Shown here piece by piece: positions 39,476-46,986 of a stretch of 64,000 nt of DNA (positions within the stretch are counted from its first letter, which is position 1; each line of letters starts with the position of its first letter). The notes beneath the pieces were generated by a model. It saw only the letters and a list, made by a program, of their open reading frames with translations. It was not told the DNA's origin and searched no databases. Where the stretch lies: positions 124,001 to 188,000 of the forward strand of contig NZ_JAJBZH010000005.1 of the NCBI RefSeq assembly GCF_020551945.1. Direction: 5' to 3'. The stretch is from Cellulosimicrobium marinum (GTDB lineage: Bacteria; Actinomycetota; Actinomycetes; Actinomycetales; Cellulomonadaceae). Made by a program: the position numbers and the translations under genes.

Positions 39476-39481
39476 TACGAT
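39476..39481 (+). promoter_or_regulatory. -10 element TACGAT ahead of the M1 peptidase
   Basis: TACGAT lies 17 bp after the NRPS stop and 32 nt before GTG 39514, giving a short leader that holds AGGAGGA. The peptidase may therefore have its own promoter as well as readthrough. Confidence 0.4.
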
Positions 39482-39513
39482 GCGGCGCACCCGACCCAGG
39501 AGGACGCCGGACC

Positions 39514-40875
39514 GTGGCCCACCGCCGACCGATGAACGGCCCCGACCCGTACGCCCCGCACCGCGGGACGACCGACCACCACGTGGACCGCTACCGGCTC
39601 GACCTGACGTACCGCGTGCGGCCCAACCGCCTCGACGGCGTGGCGACGCTCGACGTCGTGCTCGACGCGGACGTCGACGTCGTCGAGCTCGACCTCGTCC
39701 ACCTCAAGGCCGGTCGGGTGCGGGTCGACGGCGCGACGGCACGCTTCGCGCACGCGGGGGGCAGGCTCCGGGTCCGGCTCGGCCGGACCGTCGCGGCGGG
39801 CACCGCGCTGCAGGTGGAGGTCGAGTACGGGGGGCGCCCGCGGCCCTGGATCGGCCCGTGGGGCGACGTCGGGTGGGAGGAGCTCACGGAGGGCTCGCTC
39901 GTCGCCGGCCAGCCCGACGGCGCCCCGACCTGGTTCCCGTGCAACGACACCCCGGCGCACAAGGCCGTGTTCGAGATCACCGTGACGACGGACGCCGGGT
40001 ACACCGTGGTGGCGAACGGCCCTCTCCTCGACGTCTCGCGCCGCGCCTCGACCCGGACCTGGCGCCACGGCCCCACCGCGCCGATGTGCACGTACCTCGC
40101 GACGGTCGTCGTCGGGCGGTTCGACGAGCTGGACGTCGCACGGCGTCCCGGTCCCGCGGGGCTGGTCGACGCGCTGCGGCGCACGGTCCACCAGACGGCG
40201 CTCGCTCACGCCGGGCAGCGCGACGCCGTGCGTCGCGACCTCGCCCGGCACGGCGAGACGATGGCGGCGTTCGAGTCGATGTTCGGCCCGTACCCGTTCG
40301 CGGAGGGGTACCGGGTCGTCGTCACCGAGGACGAGCTCGAGATCCCGCTGGAGGCGCAGGGTCTGTCCATCTTCGGCGCGAACCACCTCGACGGCGCCGG
40401 GACGTGGGACCGCCTCGTGGCCCACGAGCTGGCCCACCAGTGGTTCGGCAACAGCGTCTCCGTGGCGCGGTGGCAGGACATCTGGCTCAACGAGGGGTTC
40501 GCCTGCTACGCCGAGTGGCTGTGGTCCGAGGCCGCGGGCCGCGAGACCGCCGACGCGCACGCCCGGGCCGCCCACGACCGGCTCGCCGGGCTGTCCCAGG
40601 ACCTCGTGATCGCCGACCCCGGCCCCGCGTCGATGTTCGACGACCGGCTGTACAAGCGCGGCGCGCTCACGCTGCACGCGCTGCGGCTCACGCTCGGAGA
40701 CCCGGCGTTCTTCGACGTGCTGCGCGGGTGGACCGCGACGCACCGGCACGGGTCGGTGACCACGGGGGACCTGCGGGCGGCGCTGCGGTCCGCGGGGGCC
40801 GACGTCGACGGTCTCCTCGACACGTGGCTCCTCGACGCACGGCTGCCCGCGCTGCCGCCCGCGCCGGACGCCTGA
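39514..40875 (+). CDS. M1-family zinc aminopeptidase, short form
   Basis: Predicted gluzincin aminopeptidase, 453 aa. The zinc site is H304-E305-L-A-H308 with E327 in WLNEGFACYAEW (HEXXH-x18-E). The substrate N-terminus would be held by the Glu of IPLEAQGLSIFG, the position of the GAMEN motif. The catalytic Tyr region is LYKRGALTLHALR. It has the N-terminal beta domain and catalytic domain but lacks the long C-terminal helical domain of PepN (about 850 aa). No signal peptide is seen. GTG 39514 follows AGGAGGA by 9 nt. M1-type enzymes are reported to degrade epsilon-poly-lysine in producers, so its position after the Pls-like gene is suggestive. Confidence 0.9.
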   Translation: MAHRRPMNGPDPYAPHRGTTDHHVDRYRLDLTYRVRPNRLDGVATLDVVLDADVDVVELDLVHLKAGRVRVDGATARFAHAGGRLRVRLGRTVAAGTALQVEVEYGGRPRPWIGPWGDVGWEELTEGSLVAGQPDGAPTWFPCNDTPAHKAVFEITVTTDAGYTVVANGPLLDVSRRASTRTWRHGPTAPMCTYLATVVVGRFDELDVARRPGPAGLVDALRRTVHQTALAHAGQRDAVRRDLARHGETMAAFESMFGPYPFAEGYRVVVTEDELEIPLEAQGLSIFGANHLDGAGTWDRLVAHELAHQWFGNSVSVARWQDIWLNEGFACYAEWLWSEAAGRETADAHARAAHDRLAGLSQDLVIADPGPASMFDDRLYKRGALTLHALRLTLGDPAFFDVLRGWTATHRHGSVTTGDLRAALRSAGADVDGLLDTWLLDARLPALPPAPDA

Positions 40876-40939
40876 GTCGCACGGCCCGACGTCGGCGGGA
40901 GAGGGACGCTCGTGGGTGGAGCGTCGACGAGCGAGAGGG

Positions 40940-41013
40940 TGCCCCGGGTGGGATTCGAACCCACACTGGATCGGGTTTGAGCCGAACGCCTCTGCCGGTT
41001 GGGCTACCGGGGC
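40940..41013 (-). tRNA. tRNA with anticodon CAA (Leu) and short variable region
   Basis: 74-nt gene on the minus strand. The acceptor stem GCCCCGG/CCGGGGC is perfect, the discriminator is A, and no CCA is encoded. The T-arm is GTGGG-TTCGAAT-CCCAC. The D-arm is a 3-bp GCC/GGC stem with a large loop. The anticodon loop is CTCAAAC with anticodon CAA at 40977-40979. The anticodon stem contains a U-U mismatch one pair from its outer end. The variable region is only 5 nt (CCAGT), whereas bacterial tRNA-Leu normally has a long variable arm. It may be an atypical leucine isoacceptor or may be charged with something else. It converges on the M1 peptidase gene. Confidence 0.85.
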
Positions 41014-41131
41014 TTGCGCGGGCGTGCCGCGCGGGCTCCATCGAACCACACGCGAGGGCGCGGCACGGACACCGACCGGGATCACAGTCCGCGCCGGGCG
41101 AAACCCGGGGGCGGCAGGGGGTGGTGCGCAC

Positions 41132-41137
41132 TACGAT
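41132..41137 (+). promoter_or_regulatory. -10 element TACGAT, leaderless pdtaR promoter
   Basis: TACGAT ends 7 nt before GTG 41145 with no Shine-Dalgarno sequence. Confidence 0.55.
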
Positions 41138-41144
41138 GTTCAGC

Positions 41145-41822
41145 GTGAGTGACGAGACAGCGCAGCCCGAGGACAAGAAGCCGCTCGACCTGCCCCCGAT
41201 GATCGAGCCCCAGCCCGCCGAGACGCCGCAGCCGTCGACGGGTCGTCCCGCGCGTCGCGCGGTCGTCGCCGAGGACGAGGCGCTCATCCGCCTCGACGTC
41301 GTCGAGACGCTGCGCGAGGCCGGGTTCGACGTGGTCGGCGAGGCCGGCGACGGCGCGACGGCGGTCAAGCTGGCGCTGGAGCTCAAGCCGGACGTCGTGG
41401 TCATGGACGTGAAGATGCCCGAGCTCGACGGCATCTCCGCGGCCGAGCAGATCGGCAAGGCGCACGCCGCGCCGGTCGTCCTGCTCACCGCGTTCTCCCA
41501 GGCCGAGCTCGTCGAGCGCGCGCGGGACGCCGGCGCCATGGCGTACGTGGTCAAGCCCTTCACCCCGGCCGACCTGCTCCCCGCGGTCGAGATCGCGATC
41601 TCGCGCTACTCGCAGATCTCGGCGCTCGAGTCCGAGGTCGCCGACCTCGCGGAGCGGTTCGAGACGCGCAAGCGCGTGGACCGTGCCAAGGGCCTGCTCA
41701 TGACGAAGATGGGCCTGTCGGAGCCGGAGTCGTTCCGCTGGATCCAGAAGACGTCGATGGACCGTCGCCTCACGATGCGCGAGGTCGCGGACGCCGTCAT
41801 CGAGCAGGTCGGCGGGGCCTGA
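41145..41822 (+). CDS. pdtaR: ANTAR-domain response regulator (PdtaR-like antiterminator)
   Basis: 225 aa. An N-terminal Pro/Glu-rich extension of about 35 residues precedes a receiver domain (RRAVVAEDEALIRLD, with the phospho-acceptor Asp in DVVVMDVKMPELDG, Thr in LLTAFSQ and Lys in YVVKPF). A coiled linker leads to a C-terminal ANTAR domain (RKRVDRAKGLLMTKMGLSE, then SFRWIQKTSMDRRLTMREVA), which binds RNA and prevents termination when activated. In M. tuberculosis the orthologue PdtaR (Rv1626) pairs with the kinase PdtaS and lies upstream of polA, as here. No kinase gene is in this window. GTG 41145 is set by the -10. Confidence 0.93.
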   Translation: MSDETAQPEDKKPLDLPPMIEPQPAETPQPSTGRPARRAVVAEDEALIRLDVVETLREAGFDVVGEAGDGATAVKLALELKPDVVVMDVKMPELDGISAAEQIGKAHAAPVVLLTAFSQAELVERARDAGAMAYVVKPFTPADLLPAVEIAISRYSQISALESEVADLAERFETRKRVDRAKGLLMTKMGLSEPESFRWIQKTSMDRRLTMREVADAVIEQVGGA

Positions 41823-41866
41823 CGGCCCGGGCGACCGCGCTCGGCCCGCACGGCTGAACTGGACCT

Positions 41867-41895
41867 TTGTCACGTGGCCCCGGCCGGGCTATCGT
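41867..41895 (+). promoter_or_regulatory. Sigma-A-type promoter TTGTCA-N17-TATCGT
   Basis: TTGTCA at 41867-41872 and TATCGT at 41890-41895 are 17 bp apart, the best full consensus match in the window. Transcription would start near 41902, giving a leader of about 147 nt before the GNAT gene. ACTGGCGTCCAGT (41901-41913), an inverted repeat, covers the predicted start. Confidence 0.65.
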
Positions 41896-41954
41896 CTTGG
41901 ACTGGCGTCCAGTAGTTCCGGGGCGGTGAACGCGGTCGCCACGTAGTGCTCGAG

Positions 41955-41970
41955 GTCGGCGGCCGCCGAC
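41955..41970. repeat. Perfect 16-bp palindrome in the GNAT leader
   Basis: GTCGGCGGCCGCCGAC is its own reverse complement. In RNA it can form a hairpin only with strained pairing at the centre; in DNA it could be an operator for a dimeric regulator. Confidence 0.6.
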
Positions 41971-42048
41971 GTCGTCGCAGCGACGTGGTCTTCCTCACCC
42001 CCCACGTCCTCGATGTCGCGGCCCACGGTGCGAACGAGGAGGAACGGC

Positions 42049-42714
42049 GTGCGTCCAGCAGTCGAGGTCCGTCCGGCGGTCGGTGACGACCTGCCCGGCA
42101 TCGCCGCCCTGTGCGCCGAGGCACGCGCGGAGTCCGCGTCCGGCGCCCAGATCTGCGCTCCCGACGAGGACCGCCTGGTGCGGCACCTGTCGGTGCTCCT
42201 CGCGCTGCCCGGCGGCGGTGTGCTCGTCGCTCTCCAGGAGGGTCGCCCGGTCGGCTTCGTGCTCGCCCGCGTGCTCGACCCGCACCTCTTCGCGGACGAG
42301 CCGAGCCTCTACGTGGAGGCCGTGTACGTCGGGGAGGAGTCCCGACGCCGCGGCGTGGGTCACGCGCTGCTCAGCGCGACGGCGGACCTCGCCTCCGCGG
42401 CGGGCGCGACCCACGTGTACTCGGTCCCGATCCCCGGGTCGCGAGGCGTCCAGCGCTTCCTCGCCCGCCTCGGGTTCGGCCCCGTGGCGGGTCACCGGGT
42501 CGTGCAGACCGCGGTGCTCCAGCGGCGCCTCGCCGCCGATCTCGGGCCCGCCCGTCGCGGCACGCGGTCCCTCGAGGACCTCATCGCGCGGCGCCGTCGT
42601 GCGCGCACCGAGGGCCTCAGCGGTCCGGTCGACCTGCGGGAGTTCCAGGCGGAGCACCGTCGGCGGACGGGCGTCGTGACGCCCGCCGCCGAGCGCGAGA
42701 CGCTCCCCGGCTGA
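42049..42714 (+). CDS. GNAT-family N-acetyltransferase
   Basis: 221 aa. The GNAT core is residues 1-150: VEVRPAVGDDLPGIAALCAEA at the N-terminus, LYVEAVYVGEESRRRGVGHALL with the acetyl-CoA pyrophosphate loop (R-R-R-G-V-G), and VQRFLARLGFG near the end of the fold. The remaining 60 residues are Arg-rich and not part of a known domain that I recognise. GTG 42049 was chosen because GAGGAGG ends 6 nt before it. Earlier in-frame ATG 42013 lacks a ribosome binding site. Substrate unknown. The long structured leader suggests regulated expression. Confidence 0.85.
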   Translation: MRPAVEVRPAVGDDLPGIAALCAEARAESASGAQICAPDEDRLVRHLSVLLALPGGGVLVALQEGRPVGFVLARVLDPHLFADEPSLYVEAVYVGEESRRRGVGHALLSATADLASAAGATHVYSVPIPGSRGVQRFLARLGFGPVAGHRVVQTAVLQRRLAADLGPARRGTRSLEDLIARRRRARTEGLSGPVDLREFQAEHRRRTGVVTPAAERETLPG

Positions 42715-42719
42715 CGCCC

Positions 42720-42734
42720 GCCGGGCAGCCCGGC
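42720..42734. terminator. Short hairpin between convergent GNAT and thioesterase genes
   Basis: GCCGGG / CCCGGC, a 6-bp stem with a 3-nt loop, lies in the 25-bp gap between two stop codons. Confidence 0.45.
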
Positions 42735-42739
42735 CCGTC

Positions 42740-43210
42740 TCAGGCGGGGCCGAGGACCATGCAGCTCAGGCGCGCCGTGCACACGCGCCGCCCCGCGTCG
42801 TCGGACACCACGATCTCGTAGCTGGCCGTCGTGCGCCCGAGGTGCACCGCCGTGGCCTCCCCGTGCACCCAGCCCTCCCGCACGGCCCGGTGGTGGGTCG
42901 CGTTGACCTCCGTGCCGACGGCGGCCCGGCCCGCCCCCGCGTGGAGCTGCGCCGCGACGGAGCCGAGCGTCTCCGCGAGCACCACCGACGCCCCGCCGTG
43001 CAGCAGCCCGGCCGGCTGCGTGTTCCCCGCGACGGGCATGCGGGCCGTCACCCGCTCCGCGGACACCTCCTGGAGCTCGATGCCCATGCGCTCGATGAGC
43101 GTGCCCCGCGTCCGCAGGCCCAGGGCCTCGTAGGCGTCACGAGGCTCGGTGGGCTGCTCGGTGGGCTGCCCGGTGGCGGGCTCGGGCGCGGGTCCGTGCG
43201 TGTCGGTCAT
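42740..43210 (-). CDS. Hotdog-fold thioesterase (PaaI/YbdB type)
   Basis: 156 aa. The hotdog signature AGLLHGGASVVLAETLGSVA carries the HGG motif and the catalytic acidic residue. ERMGIELQEVSAERVTARMPV is the typical first strand region. GTEVNATHHRAVREGWVHGEA and TARLSCMVL complete the fold. Such enzymes hydrolyse acyl-CoA or aryl-CoA esters; the substrate is not evident. ATG 43210 was chosen because it begins after an overlapping divergent promoter and leaves the usual 25-30 residue lead. The polA start is only 20 bp away on the other strand. Confidence 0.88.
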   Translation of the reverse strand: MTDTHGPAPEPATGQPTEQPTEPRDAYEALGLRTRGTLIERMGIELQEVSAERVTARMPVAGNTQPAGLLHGGASVVLAETLGSVAAQLHAGAGRAAVGTEVNATHHRAVREGWVHGEATAVHLGRTTASYEIVVSDDAGRRVCTARLSCMVLGPA

Positions 43211-43216
43211 GGGCGA

Positions 43217-43223
43217 TAGGTTG
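43217..43223. promoter_or_regulatory. Overlapping -10 elements for polA and the divergent thioesterase
   Basis: On the plus strand TAGGTT (43217-43222) ends 7 nt before the polA GTG. On the minus strand CAACCT (43223-43218) ends 7 nt before the thioesterase ATG. The same seven bases would serve both leaderless genes. Confidence 0.45.
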
Positions 43224-43229
43224 GCACCC

Positions 43230-45914
43230 GTGACGACCTCCGCGCGACCCCGCCTCCTGCTCATCGACGGACACTCGATGGCCTACCGCGCGTTCTTCGC
43301 GCTCCCGGCCGAGAACTTCTCGACCACGACGGGGCAGCACACCAACGCCGTCTACGGCTTCACGTCGATGCTCATCAACCTCCTGCGCGACGAGGAGCCC
43401 ACGCACGTGGCGGTCGCGTTCGACGCCGGCCGGCAGTCGTTCCGCACCGAGATGCTCCCGAGCTACAAGGGCACGCGCGAGTCCACGCCCGAGCCGTTCC
43501 GCGGACAGGTGCCGCTCATCAAGGAGATCCTCGAGACGCTGCGGATCCCCACGCTGGAGCGCGAGGGGTACGAGGCGGACGACATCTTCGCGACGCTCGC
43601 CACGCAGGGTGCCGCGGCGGGCATGGAGGTGCTCGTCTGCTCCGGGGATCGCGACGCGTTCCAGCTCATCGGGCAGGACGTCACGGTCCTCTACCCGAAG
43701 AAGGGCGTCTCCGAGCTCGCGCGCATGGACTCCGCGGCAGTCGTCGACCGGTACGGCGTGCCGCCCGAGCGGTACAGCGACCTCGCGGCGCTCGTCGGCG
43801 AGACGTCGGACAACCTCCCGGGCATCCCGGGCGTGGGGCCCAAGACGGCCGCGAAGTGGATCACCGCGTACGGGGACCTCGAGGCGCTCCTCGACCGCGC
43901 CGACGAGATCAAGGGCAAGGCGGGGGAGAACCTGCGCGCCCACCTCGAGCAGGTGCGGCTCAACCGGCGCCTGAACGCCCTGCTGCGCGACCTCGAGCTG
44001 CCCGTCGGGCCCGACGACCTCGCCGCGCAGCCCTGGGACCGCGAGGCCGTGCACGCCGTGCTCGACGCGCTGGAGTTCCGGGTCCTGCGCGACCGGCTCT
44101 TCGCGATCGCCCCCGAGGGCGAGGTCGAGACCGAGGCGGGGTTCGACGTCGAGCTCGCCACGGTCCTGCCCGGCGGCCTCGGCGCGTGGCTGGCCGAGCA
44201 CGGCGACCGCCGGCTCGGCATGGACGTCTCCGGCAAGGCCGTCCCCGCGGGCGGGGACGCGTGGGCGCTCGCGCTGTCCGACGACGCCGGGTCGGCCGTG
44301 GCGTTCGAGCTCGCCGACCTCGGCCCCGCCGACGACGAGGCGCTCGCCGCGTGGCTGCGCGACCCGGCGCGACCGAAGGTCGTGCACGGCGCGAAGTCGG
44401 CGTCCCACGAGCTCGCCGCCCGCGGGTACGCGCTGCACGGCGTCGCCTTCGACACCGAACTCGCGGCGTACCTGTGCCACCCGGACCAGCGCGGCTACGA
44501 CCTCGGCGACCTCGTCGTGCGGCACCTGCACCGCGAGCTCCGCCCGGACACCGAGGGCGGCGGCGACGCGCAGGGCGCGCTCGACCTCTCGCTCGACGGC
44601 GGCGGGGAGCAGGAGCGCGACGCGGTGCGCGCGCTCGCCGTCGCCCAGCTCGCCGACGTGCTGGCGGGAGAGCTCGACGACCGGGGCGCCTCCGGCCTCC
44701 TCACGGAGCTCGAGCTCCCCCTCACCGGGGTGCTCGCGCGCATGGAGCGCACCGGCATCGCCGCCGACGTGGAGTACCTGCGCGAGCTCGAGAGCCACTT
44801 CGGCGACCTCGTCGTCACGGCCGCGTCGGAGGCCTACGCGGTCATCGGCCGCGAGGTGAACCTCGGCTCGCCGAAGCAGCTCCAGGAGGTGCTGTTCGAC
44901 CAGCTCGGCATGCCGAAGACGAAGAAGATCAAGACGGGGTACACCACCGACGCTGCGGCGCTCGCGGACCTGTTCGTCAAGACGCAGCACCCGTTCCTCG
45001 AGCACCTGCTCGCGCACCGGGACGCCTCCCGGCTGCGCCAGACCGTCGACGGCCTGCTCAAGTCGGTCGCCGACGACGGGCGCATCCACACGACGTTCCA
45101 GCAGACCATCGCGGCGACGGGCCGGCTGAGCTCGACCGAGCCGAACCTGCAGAACATCCCGATCCGCACCGAGGCCGGCCGGCGGATCCGGCGCGCGTTC
45201 GTCGTCGGTGACGGCTACGAGACCCTCATGACGGCGGACTACAGCCAGATCGAGATGCGGATCATGGCCCACCTGTCGGGCGACGAGGGGCTCATCGCCG
45301 CGTTCCGCTCCGGCGAGGACCTGCACAGCTATGTCGGGTCGCGCGTGTTCGAGGTCCCCGCCGCCGACGTCAACCCGGCCATGCGGTCGAAGATCAAGGC
45401 GATGTCCTACGGCCTCGCCTACGGGCTGTCGGCGTTCGGCCTCTCGCAGCAGCTCACCATCGAGGTGGGCGAGGCGCAGAAGCTCATGGACGACTACTTC
45501 GAGCGGTTCGGCGGCGTGCGCGACTACCTCACCGGCGTGGTCGACGAGGCCCGCGCCACCGGGTACACGGCGACGCTCCTCGGCCGGCGCCGCTACCTGC
45601 CCGATCTCACGAGCGACAACCGCCAGCGCCGCCAGATGGCCGAGCGCATGGCGCTCAACGCCCCCATCCAGGGCAGCGCCGCCGACCTCATCAAGGTCGC
45701 GATGCTCGGCGTGCAGCGCGCGCTCGACGAGCAGGGCCTGCGCTCGCGGCTGCTCCTGCAGGTGCACGACGAACTCGTCGTCGAGGTGGCCGCGGGCGAG
45801 CGGGACGCCGTCGAGGCGGTCCTGCGGACCGAGATGGGGGCCGCGGCGCAGCTCGACGTGCCGCTCGACGTGTCCGTCGGCGTCGGGACCACGTGGCACG
45901 ACGCCGGGCACTGA
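43230..45914 (+). CDS. polA: DNA polymerase I
   Basis: Repair and Okazaki-fragment polymerase, 894 aa. The N-terminal 5'-nuclease domain has LLLIDGHSMAYRAFFAL, TEMLPSYKGTR and GVGPKTAAKWI. The middle domain keeps the fold but reads LGMDVSGKAV where an active 3'-5' exonuclease has D-x-E, so proofreading is probably lost, as in other actinobacterial Pol I. The polymerase domain has motif A MTADYSQIEMRI, motif B RSKIKAMSYGLAYG and motif C QVHDELVVEV. GTG 43230 follows the shared -10. It converges on the methyltransferase gene with a 22-bp gap. Confidence 0.97.
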   Translation: MTTSARPRLLLIDGHSMAYRAFFALPAENFSTTTGQHTNAVYGFTSMLINLLRDEEPTHVAVAFDAGRQSFRTEMLPSYKGTRESTPEPFRGQVPLIKEILETLRIPTLEREGYEADDIFATLATQGAAAGMEVLVCSGDRDAFQLIGQDVTVLYPKKGVSELARMDSAAVVDRYGVPPERYSDLAALVGETSDNLPGIPGVGPKTAAKWITAYGDLEALLDRADEIKGKAGENLRAHLEQVRLNRRLNALLRDLELPVGPDDLAAQPWDREAVHAVLDALEFRVLRDRLFAIAPEGEVETEAGFDVELATVLPGGLGAWLAEHGDRRLGMDVSGKAVPAGGDAWALALSDDAGSAVAFELADLGPADDEALAAWLRDPARPKVVHGAKSASHELAARGYALHGVAFDTELAAYLCHPDQRGYDLGDLVVRHLHRELRPDTEGGGDAQGALDLSLDGGGEQERDAVRALAVAQLADVLAGELDDRGASGLLTELELPLTGVLARMERTGIAADVEYLRELESHFGDLVVTAASEAYAVIGREVNLGSPKQLQEVLFDQLGMPKTKKIKTGYTTDAAALADLFVKTQHPFLEHLLAHRDASRLRQTVDGLLKSVADDGRIHTTFQQTIAATGRLSSTEPNLQNIPIRTEAGRRIRRAFVVGDGYETLMTADYSQIEMRIMAHLSGDEGLIAAFRSGEDLHSYVGSRVFEVPAADVNPAMRSKIKAMSYGLAYGLSAFGLSQQLTIEVGEAQKLMDDYFERFGGVRDYLTGVVDEARATGYTATLLGRRRYLPDLTSDNRQRRQMAERMALNAPIQGSAADLIKVAMLGVQRALDEQGLRSRLLLQVHDELVVEVAAGERDAVEAVLRTEMGAAAQLDVPLDVSVGVGTTWHDAGH

Positions 45915-45936
45915 CCCGTCGAGGTCGGGGTCGGGC

Positions 45937-46785
45937 TCAGCCGGGGCGGCGGGCGCGGAAGATCGCCGTCCCGGGCAGGAGGGCGCCCCGCACCGGGCCC
46001 CACCCGCCCCAGACCTCCGTGTGGCCCTCCGGCCAGGCGGGCTCGACCACGTCGACCAGCTCCAGGCCCGCGCCGACGAGCTCGCGCACGTGGTCGCCGA
46101 ACGTCCGGTGGTACTCGGCGTACACGACTCGTCCCGCGGCGTCGGTCTCCACGTAGGGCCGCCGGTCGAGGTAGGGGCGGTTCGCCGTGAGCCCGTGCTC
46201 GCCCGGGTCGTCGGGAAAGGCCCAGCGCACCGGGTGGGTGACGGAGAACGTCCACGTGCCGCCCGGCCGCAGGACGCGCGCTACCTCGCGGTGGACCGCC
46301 TCGGCGTCGGGGACGAAGGGGATGGCGCCGAACGCCGTGAACGCGACGTCGAACGCCGCGTCGGCGAACGGGAGCCGGCGGGCGTCGGCCTGGACGAGCG
46401 GCACGTGCACGCCCGTGCTGCGGTCCAGGGCGCGGGCGGTCCTCAGCATCCCGGCGGACACGTCCGTCGCGACCACCTGCACGCCCTGCGTCACGAGCCA
46501 CCGCGAGCACTGCGCCGCCCCGGAGCCGACCTCGAGGACGCGCCGTCCGGCGAGGTCCCCGAGCAGGTGCGCGTCGTGCTCGCGGAGCCCTTCGGGGCAC
46601 CAGCAGAAGTCCGTCGCGCCGAGGAAGTCGCCGTGCTCGTCGAGGTACTCGTCCGCGTTCGCGTCCCACCAGGAGCGGCCCGCCCGGCCGCCCTCCGTGG
46701 CGGGGACGTCGCGGTACCCGGCGTGCGCCGTCGGTCCGGGCGGCGTGCTGCGGTCGGGCGGTGCGCTCGGGTCGGGCTCGTGCAT
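45937..46785 (-). CDS. Class I SAM-dependent methyltransferase
   Basis: 282 aa. Motif I is VLEVGSGAAQCSRWL; the acidic ribose-binding residue is the Asp in VVATDVS; motif II is LPFADAAFDVAFTAFGAIPF, and HREVARVLRPGGTWTFS follows. The N-terminal SWWDANADEYLDEHGDFLG block and the C-terminal aromatic stretch (EVWGGWGPVRG) resemble a group common in actinobacteria next to polA. The substrate is unknown. The ATG at 46785 is leaderless (-10 at 46797-46792). Confidence 0.87.
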   Translation of the reverse strand: MHEPDPSAPPDRSTPPGPTAHAGYRDVPATEGGRAGRSWWDANADEYLDEHGDFLGATDFCWCPEGLREHDAHLLGDLAGRRVLEVGSGAAQCSRWLVTQGVQVVATDVSAGMLRTARALDRSTGVHVPLVQADARRLPFADAAFDVAFTAFGAIPFVPDAEAVHREVARVLRPGGTWTFSVTHPVRWAFPDDPGEHGLTANRPYLDRRPYVETDAAGRVVYAEYHRTFGDHVRELVGAGLELVDVVEPAWPEGHTEVWGGWGPVRGALLPGTAIFRARRPG

Positions 46786-46791
46786 GACGGC

Positions 46792-46797
46792 ATTCTG
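46792..46797 (-). promoter_or_regulatory. -10 element CAGAAT, leaderless methyltransferase promoter
   Basis: CAGAAT on the minus strand ends 6 nt before ATG 46785. Confidence 0.45.
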
Positions 46798-46897
46798 CCG
46801 GAGCCGACGACGGTCCTTCCGTCCGTCGCGTGCGGGACCTTGGTCGTCGGCGCGCCCGGATGGCAGGACGGGTCCGGGGTGACGCGCGCCACCTGGC

Positions 46898-46903
46898 TAG
46901 GGT
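46898..46903 (+). promoter_or_regulatory. -10 element TAGGGT for pfkA
   Basis: TAGGGT predicts transcription from about 46910 and a leader of some 75 nt that contains GGCGCGTCACGCGCC, a potential hairpin. Confidence 0.4.
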
Positions 46904-46986
46904 GGTGCCGACGCGGCGCCGCGGGGCAGCGCCCCGTCCGCCGCCGGGCGCGTCACGCGCCGGGAGACGACGAGACGGAGGACCAG

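Noticed and set aside
31744-40875. Genomic island acquired as a mobile element
   Set aside because: No integrase, transposase, flanking direct repeats or tRNA-end duplication is visible; composition looks like the surroundings, so recent mobility is not supported.
43149-43229. Longer N-terminus for Pol I
   Set aside because: The extension overlaps the divergent thioesterase gene and its shared promoter; GTG 43230 begins just before the conserved LLLIDGHSMAYRAF.
45915-45936. Terminator between polA and the methyltransferase
   Set aside because: Only a loose GACCC/GGGTC pairing is present and it extends into the methyltransferase gene; too weak to call.
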